DNA of 54,987 bases from Pseudonocardia sp. (GTDB taxonomy: Bacteria; Actinomycetota; Actinomycetes; Mycobacteriales; Pseudonocardiaceae): contig NZ_JAOPWR010000408.1 of NCBI RefSeq assembly GCF_025965585.1, positions 1 to 54,987 of the forward strand, read 5' to 3'. The notes below the pieces were generated by a model. The model saw nothing but the letters and a program-made list of their open reading frames with translations, did no database searches and was not told where the DNA came from. Both the position numbers and the translations under genes were made by a program. Each line of letters opens with the position of its first letter. Position 1 is the stretch's first letter. Shown piece by piece: positions 24,554-33,200 of this stretch.

Positions 24554-25015
24554 ATGGCTCGCACCATCGCGACGAACACGACCGTCGGCCGCGAGGAGCT
24601 CACCGAGTTCCTCCGCCCCCGCCACCACGTGATCCTGCTGACATCGCGCAACGACGGCGGGTGGCAGGGATCGCCCGTCACCTCCGGCGTCGACGCCGAG
24701 GGCCGGATCGTCATCTCCACCTATCCCGAGCGCGCCAAGTCGGCCAACGTGGCCCGCCACGGCAGGGCCGCCGTGATCGTCCTGTCCGAGGACTTCAACG
24801 GGCCGTGGGTGCAGGTGGAGGGCGACGCCGAGCTGCTCACGCTGCCCGACGCGCTCGATCCGCTGGTCGAGTACTTCCGGTCGATCTCCGGCGAGCACCC
24901 CGACTGGGACGAGTACAAGCAGGCGATGAGCGATCAGGGCAAGGCCCTGATCCGGATCACCCCGACGCGCTGGGGCCCGATCGCGACCGGCGGGTTCCCG
25001 GCCCGCCTGGCGTAG
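24554..25015 (+). CDS. PPOX-class F420-dependent oxidoreductase
   Basis: 153 residues of the split-barrel flavin/F420-binding family. The pattern LRPRHHVILLTSRNDGGWQGSPV at the start, GRIVISTYPERAKSANVARHGRAAV near residue 55 and IRITPTRWGPIATGG at the end are typical of actinobacterial members, which reduce substrates with F420H2 or bind flavin. The substrate is unknown. ATG at 24554 is favoured over GTG at 24545 because the -10 box is then seven bases upstream. Confidence 0.85.
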   Translation: MARTIATNTTVGREELTEFLRPRHHVILLTSRNDGGWQGSPVTSGVDAEGRIVISTYPERAKSANVARHGRAAVIVLSEDFNGPWVQVEGDAELLTLPDALDPLVEYFRSISGEHPDWDEYKQAMSDQGKALIRITPTRWGPIATGGFPARLA

Positions 25016-25067
25016 CCGCAACGCCCCATGGCACCGGCTCGTCCGGCAGACCGTCGGTGCCCCCCGG

Positions 25068-25073
25068 TAGCCT
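25068..25073 (+). promoter_or_regulatory. -10 box (TAGCCT) of the glgX-treY operon
   Basis: TAGCCT lies 60 bases before the glgX ATG, giving a 5' UTR of about 50 bases. Unlike many genes here, glgX has a normal GAGG ribosome binding site. Confidence 0.35.
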
Positions 25074-25133
25074 CGTCAGGCCGGGCCGAGGGCGACCCGC
25101 CCTGGTTCGAGCACTCTGCGAAGCGAGGAATTC

Positions 25134-27308
25134 ATGCGGCCGTGGCCGGGTCACGCCTATCCCCTGGGCGCCACCTACGACGGGTCGGGAACGAACTTCG
25201 CCCTCTTCTCGGAGGCCGCGGACAAGGTCGAGCTCTGCCTCTTCACCGCCCGCAACAAGGAGACGCGCATCGCGCTGACGGAGGTCGACGGCTTCGTCTG
25301 GCACGGCTACCTGCCCAACGTGGAGCCCGGCCAGCGCTACGGCTACCGCGTCACCGGGCCCAACGACCCGGGCCAGGGCCTGCGGTGCAACCCGGCCAAG
25401 CTCCTCATCGACCCCTATGCCAAGGCCGTCGACGGCCCCGTGCAGTGGGACGAGGCCGTGTTCGGCTACCCGTTCGCCGCGCCCGAGGCGCGCAGCGACT
25501 CCGACTCGGCGCCGTTCGTGCCGAAGTCGGTGGTGGTCAACCCGTTCTTCGACTGGGGCACCGACCGCGCGCCGCGCATCCCGTATCACGAGACCGTGAT
25601 CTACGAGGCGCACGTCCGGGGCCTCACCATCCAGCACCCGGAGATCCCCGAGCAGCTGCGCGGCACGTACACGGGCCTGGCGCACCCGGTGATGATCGAT
25701 CACTTCAAGAGCCTCGGCGTCACGGCGGTCGAGCTCATGCCGTGCCACGAGTTCCTCGACGACCACCACCTGCAGGAGAAGGGCCTGTCCAACTACTGGG
25801 GCTACAACACGGTGGCCTTCCTCGCCCCGCACCACGGCTACGCGATGCCCGGCAACCGCCCGGGCAACCAGGTGCAGGAGTTCAAGGCGATGGTCCGCGA
25901 CCTGCACGACGCGGGCATCGAAGTGATCATGGACGTGGTCTACAACCACACCGCCGAGGGCAACCAGATGGGCCCCACGCTGTCCATGCGCGGCATCGAC
26001 AACGCCGCCTACTACCGCCTGGTCGAGGACGACCCGCAGTACTACATGGACTACACCGGCACCGGCAACTCGCTCAACGTGCGCAACCCGCACACGTTGC
26101 AGCTGATCATGGACTCCCTGCGCTACTGGGTCACCGAGATGCACGTCGACGGCTTCCGCTTCGACCTCGCCTCCACCCTCGCCCGCGAGTTCTACGACGT
26201 CGACCGGCTGAGCGTGTTCTTCGACCTGGTGCAGCAGGACCCGGTGATCAGCCAGGTCAAGCTCATCGCCGAGCCGTGGGACGTCGGCCCCGGCGGCTAC
26301 CAGGTGGGCAACTTCCCGCCGCTGTGGACGGAGTGGAACGGCAAGTACCGCGACACCGTCCGCGACTTCTGGCGCGGCGAGCCCGGCACGCTGGGTGAGT
26401 TCGCCTCCCGCATCACCGGCAGCTCCGACCTCTACCAGGACGACGGCCGCCGCCCGTTCGCGTCCATCAACTTCGTCACCGCGCACGACGGGTTCACCCT
26501 CGCCGACCTGGTGAGCTACAACGAGAAGCACAACGACGCCAACGGCGAGGGCGGCAACGACGGCGAGAGCCACAACCGCGCCTGGAACTGCGGCGTCGAG
26601 GGGCCCACCGACGACGCCACGGTGCTCGACCTGCGGGCCCGGCAGCAGCGCAACTTCATCACCACGGTGATGCTCAGCCAGGGCGTGCCGATGCTGCTGC
26701 ACGGCGACGAGCTGGGGCGCACCCAGGGCGGCAACAACAACGTCTACTGCCAGGACAACGAGACGGCCTGGGTCGACTGGTCGCTGGCCGGCAAGAACGC
26801 CGGCCTCATCGGGTTCACCGCGGGCGTCACGGCGCTGCGCCACGCCCACCCCGTGTTCCGGCGCCGCCGTTTCTTCGCGGGCAAGCCCATCGCGCGCCAG
26901 CGGCGCTCCGCCCCCCAGAGCGCCCTGCCCGACATCGGCTGGTTCCAGCCGTCGGGCGAGGAGATGACCGAGCAGGACTGGGACTCCGGCTTCGGCAAGT
27001 GCGTGGTGGCCTTCCTCAACGGCGACGGGATCACCGAGGCCGACACCCGTGGGGAGCGGGTGCAGGACGACTCGTTCCTGCTCTGCTTCAACGCTCACCA
27101 CGAGGACATCGAGGTCACCCTCCCGGGCCCCGAGTACGGCTCGCGCTGGGCGGTGGTCGTCGACACGGCGGCGGGCGAGGTGATCACCCTGGCCACTGCG
27201 CCGGGGGTGGTGGCGGCGGATCCGCCCACCGTCGCGGGCGGGGCGCAGCACGTCGTGCCCGCCCGTTCGGTACTGGTGCTGCAGCGCACGGAAATGGCCG
27301 CACCGTGA
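25134..27308 (+). CDS. glgX: Glycogen debranching enzyme GlgX (TreX)
   Basis: 724 residues, a GH13 isoamylase-type enzyme that cleaves alpha-1,6 branches of glycogen, freeing linear maltodextrins for TreY. An N-terminal CBM48-like domain (about residues 1-140) precedes the barrel with region I DVVYNHTAEG (near 265), region II DGFRFDLAS carrying the nucleophile Asp (near 343), region III IAEPWDVG with the acid/base Glu (near 378) and region IV TAHDGFTLADL (near 448). ATG at 25134 has GAGGA upstream. Its stop overlaps treY as GTGA. Confidence 0.96.
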   Translation: MRPWPGHAYPLGATYDGSGTNFALFSEAADKVELCLFTARNKETRIALTEVDGFVWHGYLPNVEPGQRYGYRVTGPNDPGQGLRCNPAKLLIDPYAKAVDGPVQWDEAVFGYPFAAPEARSDSDSAPFVPKSVVVNPFFDWGTDRAPRIPYHETVIYEAHVRGLTIQHPEIPEQLRGTYTGLAHPVMIDHFKSLGVTAVELMPCHEFLDDHHLQEKGLSNYWGYNTVAFLAPHHGYAMPGNRPGNQVQEFKAMVRDLHDAGIEVIMDVVYNHTAEGNQMGPTLSMRGIDNAAYYRLVEDDPQYYMDYTGTGNSLNVRNPHTLQLIMDSLRYWVTEMHVDGFRFDLASTLAREFYDVDRLSVFFDLVQQDPVISQVKLIAEPWDVGPGGYQVGNFPPLWTEWNGKYRDTVRDFWRGEPGTLGEFASRITGSSDLYQDDGRRPFASINFVTAHDGFTLADLVSYNEKHNDANGEGGNDGESHNRAWNCGVEGPTDDATVLDLRARQQRNFITTVMLSQGVPMLLHGDELGRTQGGNNNVYCQDNETAWVDWSLAGKNAGLIGFTAGVTALRHAHPVFRRRRFFAGKPIARQRRSAPQSALPDIGWFQPSGEEMTEQDWDSGFGKCVVAFLNGDGITEADTRGERVQDDSFLLCFNAHHEDIEVTLPGPEYGSRWAVVVDTAAGEVITLATAPGVVAADPPTVAGGAQHVVPARSVLVLQRTEMAAP

Positions 27309-29647
27309 CACGACGACTCCCCAGCTCCACCTACCGCATCCAGTTCTCGAAGGACGCCACCCTCACCGACGCCGTGGGGCTCGTGCCCTACCTCGACGCG
27401 CTCGGCGTCGGCGGGCTCTACGCGTCGCCGCTGCTGCAGTCGGGCGCCGGGTCCAACCACGGCTACGACGTGGTCGACCCCACCCGCGTGTCCGACGAAC
27501 GCGGCGGCGAGGAGGGCCGCAAGGCCCTGGTGGCGGCCGTGCGCGAGCACGGGCTGCAGTTCGTGCTCGACATCGTGCCCAACCACGTCGGCGTCGAGGT
27601 GCCCAAGGCCAACCCGTGGTGGTGGGACGTGCTGCGCCTCGGGCAGGCGTCCCCCTACGCGTCCTACTTCGACATCGACTGGGCGGCGGGCCCGATCCTG
27701 CTCCCGATCCTCGACGCCGACGAGGAGAAGGCGCTCTCCGAACTCGCGGTCGAGGGGGACGAGCTGCGCTACTACGAGCACGCCGTCCCGGTCGCCCCCG
27801 GCACCGGCGAGGGCACGGCGCAGGAGGTGCACGAGCGGCAGCACTACCGGCTCGTGTCGTGGAAGCGCGGGGCGGCCGAGCTGACCTACCGCCGCTTCTT
27901 CGACGTCTCCACGCTGGCCGCGGTGCGCGTCGAGGTCCCGGAGGTCTTCGAGGCCACCCACCGCGAGGTGCTGCGCTGGGTCGAGGCGGGCGACGTCGAC
28001 GGCATCCGCGTCGACCACCCCGACGGCCTGTCCGACCCCGGCGCCTACGCCCGGCGGCTGCGCGCGGCCATCGGGCCGGATCGCTGGCTGCTCGTGGAGA
28101 AGATCCTCGGCGTCGGCGAGGAGCTGCCACCGTCATGGCCGGTGGACGGCACGTCGGGCTACGAGGCGCTGCGCGAGCTGCAGGGCGTCTTCGTCGACCC
28201 GGACGGCGCCGGCCTGCTCACCCAGCTCGCCGCCGAGCACACCGGCGGCAGGCAGGCGCTGCACGCGGCCGAGCACGACGCCCGTCGCGAGGTGGCCGAC
28301 ACCATCCTGGCGGCCGAGGTCCGCCGGATCGCCGCACTGGTGCCCGTGCCCGAGGCGGCGCCGTCCACGGACCCGGATCCGGGCCCCGCGGCCGACCGCG
28401 TGCGCACCGCCGTGGCCGAGCTGCTGTGCGGTTTCCCCGTCTACCGCTCCTACCTGCCCGAGGGCCGGGCCGCCCTCGACACCGCCGTGTCCGTGGCTCG
28501 CACCCACCGCCCCGATCTCGCCGACGTCCTCGAGGTGATCCACAGCACGATGCTGGCCGAGCCGCACGGCGAGCTGGCCACCCGCGTGCAGCAGACGTCG
28601 GGCATGGTCATGGCGAAGGGCGTGGAGGACACCGCGTTCTACCGTTGGAACCGGTTCGTCGCGCTCAACGAGGTGGGCGGTGATCCGTCGCGCTTCGGGG
28701 TCTCCCCCACCGAGTTCCACATGGCCATGGCCGCCCGTGAGGCGTCGTGGCCGGTCACGATGACCACGCTGTCCACCCACGACACCAAGCGCTCCGAGGA
28801 CGTCCGCGCGCGCCTGGCCGTGCTCGCGGAGATCCCCGGCGAGTGGGCGGAACGGCTGCGCCGCTGGTCGGCGCGCCACCCGCTGCCCGAGCGGTCGATG
28901 GAGCTGATGGCCTGGCAGAACCTCGTGGGTGCGTGGCCGATCTCCGTCGAGCGGATGGCGTCCTACCTGGGCAAGGCCACGAAGGAGGCCAAGCTCGCCA
29001 CCAGCCACGTCGAGGCGGTGCCCGAGGTCGACGAGGCCGTCGCCGCGTGGCCCGCTGCCGTCATGGCCGACGCAGAGCTGGTGGCCGAGATCGAGGAGTT
29101 CGTGCAGCGTCTCGCCCTGCCGGGCCGGGTCAACTCGTTGGGGCAGAAGCTGCTCCAGCTCGCCGGGCCGGGCGTGCCCGACGTCTACCAGGGCACGGAG
29201 CTGTTCGAGTACTCGCTGGTCGACCCCGACAACCGCAGGCCTGTGGACTGGGAGGCCCGCCGCTCGCTGCTGGCCCGGCTGGACGAGGGCTGGCTGCCCG
29301 ACATCGACGCCGACGGCGCGGCCAAGCTGCTGGTCACGCTCAGCGGGCTGCGGCTGCGGCGGTACCGGCCGGAGCTGTTCCGCGGCTACCGCCCGGTCCC
29401 GGCCGAGGGCCCGGCGGCGGCGCACGCGGTGGCGTTCGCGCGATCGTCGTCGCTGGTGGCGGTGGCCACCCGGCTGCCGGTGGGGCTCGAGGCCAGGGGC
29501 GGCTGGGGCGACACCGTGCTCCCGCTCCCGGGGGCGGCCGGCGACTGGCACGACATCGTCACCGACACCCCGGTCGACGGCTCCGCACCGGCACTGGGCA
29601 CGCTGCTCGCCCGCTACCCCGTGGCGCTGCTGGTCCGCCCGGCCTGA
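27305..29647 (+). CDS. treY: Malto-oligosyltrehalose synthase TreY
   Basis: 780 residues, GH13. It converts the reducing-end alpha-1,4 bond of a maltodextrin to alpha-1,1, leaving a trehalosyl end for TreZ. The family opening STYRIQFSKDATLTDA, YASPLLQSGAGSNHGYDVVDP (near residue 40), IVPNHVGVE (near 90), the nucleophile region DGIRVDHPDGL (near 233) and the late segment PGVPDVYQGTELFEYSLVDPDNRRPVDW (near 625) are present. GTG at 27305 overlaps the glgX stop. treZ, normally adjacent, lies 13.3 kb downstream. Confidence 0.96.
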   Translation: MTRRLPSSTYRIQFSKDATLTDAVGLVPYLDALGVGGLYASPLLQSGAGSNHGYDVVDPTRVSDERGGEEGRKALVAAVREHGLQFVLDIVPNHVGVEVPKANPWWWDVLRLGQASPYASYFDIDWAAGPILLPILDADEEKALSELAVEGDELRYYEHAVPVAPGTGEGTAQEVHERQHYRLVSWKRGAAELTYRRFFDVSTLAAVRVEVPEVFEATHREVLRWVEAGDVDGIRVDHPDGLSDPGAYARRLRAAIGPDRWLLVEKILGVGEELPPSWPVDGTSGYEALRELQGVFVDPDGAGLLTQLAAEHTGGRQALHAAEHDARREVADTILAAEVRRIAALVPVPEAAPSTDPDPGPAADRVRTAVAELLCGFPVYRSYLPEGRAALDTAVSVARTHRPDLADVLEVIHSTMLAEPHGELATRVQQTSGMVMAKGVEDTAFYRWNRFVALNEVGGDPSRFGVSPTEFHMAMAAREASWPVTMTTLSTHDTKRSEDVRARLAVLAEIPGEWAERLRRWSARHPLPERSMELMAWQNLVGAWPISVERMASYLGKATKEAKLATSHVEAVPEVDEAVAAWPAAVMADAELVAEIEEFVQRLALPGRVNSLGQKLLQLAGPGVPDVYQGTELFEYSLVDPDNRRPVDWEARRSLLARLDEGWLPDIDADGAAKLLVTLSGLRLRRYRPELFRGYRPVPAEGPAAAHAVAFARSSSLVAVATRLPVGLEARGGWGDTVLPLPGAAGDWHDIVTDTPVDGSAPALGTLLARYPVALLVRPA

Positions 29648-29664
29648 TCGGCTCCGGCGTCGGG

Positions 29665-29871
29665 TCAGCCCCGGCGCCGGACCCCGCTCGTCACCCGGTC
29701 CCGGTCCCGGTCCCGACTCCGCTCCCGGGAACCGATCCCGGCGTGCTGCAGGGACAGGCACAGCAGCGCCGCGGCGATGAACACGCCCGACGTCAGTGGT
29801 CCTGCCCTGATGTTCATGACGATGAAGACCATCGCGATCGCGCTGAGCACGGCGGAGGCGTAGGCGAGCAC
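29665..29871 (-). CDS. Small membrane protein with Arg/Asp tail
   Basis: 68 residues from GTG at 29871, with GGAG eight bases upstream. Two hydrophobic helices (about residues 5-20 and 26-44) are followed by a cytoplasmic tail with alternating Arg-Asp (encoded by tandem GGTCCC hexamers at about 29694-29716) and a basic end. I recognise no family. It is convergent with treY, 17 bases from its stop, and divergent from the RTX peroxidase gene. Confidence 0.6.
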   Translation of the reverse strand: MLAYASAVLSAIAMVFIVMNIRAGPLTSGVFIAAALLCLSLQHAGIGSRERSRDRDRDRVTSGVRRRG

Positions 29872-29959
29872 GGCGGGTTCTCCTGACTTCGCGTCCCGGA
29901 CCTGCCGAGACTCCACCCTCCGACGTTCGGCCGGCTCCCCCTGCGGGGGGCCTCCCCCT

Positions 29960-29980
29960 CCCCAAAATGGGCGGTGCGCC
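29960..29980. promoter_or_regulatory. Shared promoter motif, copy A
   Basis: CCCCAAAATGGGCGG followed directly by TGCGCC. Twelve of the first 15 bases match the copy at 40728-40742. Confidence 0.4.
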
Positions 29981-29994
29981 CGGCGTCTCGGTCG

Positions 29995-30023
29995 CCCCCC
30001 CAAGTGAAGGGTGCGGCGCACCC
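29995..30023. promoter_or_regulatory. Shared promoter motif, copy B, with inverted repeat
   Basis: CCCCCCCAAGTGAAGGG (29995-30011) matches 15 of 17 bases of CCCCCCAAAGTGGAGGG at 40726-40742. It runs into the dyad GGGTGCG-G-CGCACCC. It is a candidate binding site for the NarL-type regulator encoded at 40852. Confidence 0.45.
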
Positions 30024-30225
30024 CTACGGATGGGTGCGCTCCTTCCCACGCCGCATCCACAGTTGCGCTGCCCCGTTCGCCGGGTGCGCCGGAACCCGGC
30101 CCGACTGACGGCGGTGGCCTCTGCCCGCCCCTCACCGACCTCCTTCGAGCCGGGCGGACGGGCATGTCCCGAGCACGCCCGACGAGGACCGCCGACCCGA
30201 CGGGACCGGCAGGAAGCAGCAGACC

Positions 30226-33200
30226 ATGTCGAGATCGAGCCTCATGCAGTTCCGGGTGCATCGCCGCCCACCAGGCGCGTCGGAGCCGCCGATCGGCGTT
30301 TTCCGTCGCCGTTCCCCCGCACGCCACCGCACCTCCGCGGCGGTGGCGCGCCGGTCGTTGGCGGTCCTCACGGCTGCCGTCCTGCCGATCGGCGTGATGA
30401 CGACCCCCGCGTCCGCGCAGGCACCGGTGGGGCAGGGCTTCACCGTCACCGCGTCCGACCTGTCGTTCATCCTGGACCAGATCAAGATCGCCGAGCACCA
30501 CGTCGCGAACACGACGCCGGCGACCGGCATCTGCGGAGCGCTCGTGGGCCCCGGCCCGTTCCAGATCCCGAGCCCGCTCATCTCGAAGGGCCTCCGGACG
30601 GTGGACGGGTCCTGCAACAACCTGACCGCCGGGAAGGAGCGCGTCGCCGCGGCCGGTGAGGTCTTCCCGCGGCTGACGGCCCCGCAGTTCCAGCCCGCCG
30701 GTCCGGTCCCGCCCGGCTTCGGTCCTCCCGGAAACACCAGCTACGCCCAGACGAAGGGCAACGTCTTCGACACCGAGCCCCGGGTGGTCAGCAACCTGAT
30801 CGTCGACCAGACCTCCACGAACCCGGCCGCGGTCGCGGCCGCCGGCTTCCCGGTGCGCACCCAGGGCAACGAGGGCGTCATGCCGTGCACCACCGACCCC
30901 GACCCGCTGGCGAACCCCCCCGTGGCCGCGGTCCCGGCGGACTGCACCCCGTCGCACCAGACCCTGTTCATCCCGAACGTGACCACCGACGTCGGTCTCT
31001 CGCCGCCGTTCAACTCGCTTTTCACGATCTTCGGCCAGTTCTTCGACCACGGTGTGGACCAGACCGTGAAGGGCGGCGGCGGCACCGTCTTCGTTCCGCT
31101 CAAGAACGACGACCCGCTCATCGCGGGCCCGGACCACATCGTCGGCAACGCCGACGACCTGCCGGCGAGCCTGCGGTTCATGGTGCTGTCGCGCGGCCGC
31201 AACCAGCCCGGTCCCGACGGTGTCGCCGGTGACAACCCGGCGACTCCCGCGGACGAGAGCGCCGACGACGTCCACGACGCCGACAACACCGACTCGCCGT
31301 GGGTCGACCAGAGCCAGACCTACACCTCGAACGCGTCCCACCAGGTGTACCTGCGCGAGTACGTGAAGGACGCTGTGTCCGGCAAGCCGGTCGCGACCGG
31401 CAAGCTGATCCACCAGCCCGACGGCGGCATGGGCACCTGGGCCCTGGTCAAGAAGCAGGCCGCGGAGGTCCTCGGCCTGAAGCTGACCGACCCCGACGTG
31501 TTCGACATCCCGATGGTCGCGGCCGACGCCTACGGCAACCTCATCCCCGGCCCGAACGGGTTCCCCCAGTTCGTGACGGCCACGGGCACGGTCGAGGGCA
31601 ACCCTGCGGGCGGTGGCGTCGCGGTCCCGGCCGGCGTCAAGCACTTCGACGTCCCGTTCCTGACCGACATCGCCCACAACGCCGAGCCCCTGCCCGGCCT
31701 GGTCCCCGACGGTGACACCACCGCGTCGGCCGACTTCGCCCATCAGCCCGCCGGCACCTACGACGACGAGATGCTCAACGCGCACTACATCGCCGGCGAC
31801 GGCCGGGTCAACGAGAACATCGGCCTGACCGCGGTGCACCAGATCTTCCACTCCGAGCACGACCGGCTGGTGGACGCCGTCAAGGCGACCGTCAACGCCG
31901 ACCCCGCCCTGAAGGCGGCGTACGAGGCGGTCAACACCACCGCACCCGGTGACGCCCGCACCTTCGCTGTGGGCGAGCGCTTCTTCCAGGCGGCCCGCTT
32001 CGTCACCGAGATGGAGTACCAGCACCTGGTGTTCGAGGAGTTCGCCCGGAAGGTGCAGCCGGCGATCAACCCGTTCGAGCCGTTCGCCTTCACCCAGACC
32101 GACCTCAACCCGGCGGTCCGGGCGGAGTTCGCCCACGCGGTGTACCGCTTCGGCCACTCGATGCTGACCGAGACGATCCCCCGCAGGAACGAGGACAAGC
32201 CCGGACCCGACGGCGTCTTCGGCACCTCGGACGACATCGTCGGGAGCTCGAACGACATCGACCTGCTCGCCGCGTTCCTGAACCCGCCGGAGTACAACAA
32301 CGGCGGTCCCGACGGCCACCTGACCTCGCAGCAGGCCGGTGGCGCCATCCTCATGGGCCTGTCGGACCAGGTCGGCAACGAGATCGACGAGTTCGTGACC
32401 GACACCCTGCGCAACAACCTGCTGGGCCTGCCCCTGGACCTGCCGACGATCAACATGACGCGGGCCCGCTCCGAGGGCGTCCCCACGCTGAACGTGGTGC
32501 GGCGCCAGCTCTTCGCGTCCACGAACGACGGCCAGCTGAAGCCCTACATCAGCTGGGTGGACTTCGGGGAGAACATCAAGCATCCCGAGTCGCTGGTCAA
32601 CTTCGTGGCCGCGTACGGCCGGCACCCGTCGATCCTGACGGGCGCCGGCCCGGACGGCATCGTCGGCGACCTGCCGAGCACGCCCGTTGACGAGTCCGCC
32701 GACAACGCCGGTGAGCCGACGCTCACCTCGCGGCGGGAGGCGGCGCGGCTGATCGTCAGCCCGGACACGCTCAACGGTGAGGTCGGCCCGGCCGATGCCG
32801 CGGCGTTCATGAACAGCACCGGCGCGTGGGCCGACACGGCGGGCGGCGCGAACTCCGTCACCGGTCTGGACAAGGTCGACCTGTGGATGGGTGGCCTCGC
32901 GGAGACCACCTTCCCGTTCGGTGGCCTACTGGGCAGCACGTTCAACTTCATCTTCGAGAACCAGCTCACCGACCTGCAGAACGGCGACCGGCTCTACTAC
33001 CTGGCGCGCACGCCCGGCATGAACCTGCGCCAGCAGCTCGAGGGCAACTCGTTCGCCGAGCTGATCATGCGCAACACCCCCGCGCACACGCTCAAGGCCG
33101 ACGCGTTCGCGACGGCCGACTGCAAGTTCGAGCTGAAGAACCTCGCGGGCACCCCCGCGGGCTTCGCGGCCTCGGGCAATGCGGTCGCCAACGACCCGGC

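Larger units (their letters stand above)
29872..30225. other. Regulatory region upstream of the RTX peroxidase gene
   Basis: 354 bases without a supported gene. It carries two copies of the C-run/AAGTG/GGG motif also found upstream of the two-component system, and the inverted repeat GGGTGCG-G-CGCACCC at 30009-30023. Confidence 0.5.

Noticed and set aside
29665..29716. GGTCCC hexamer run as a regulatory repeat
   Set aside because: It lies in the coding tail of the small membrane protein (Arg-Asp repeat), and its position gives no sign of regulation.
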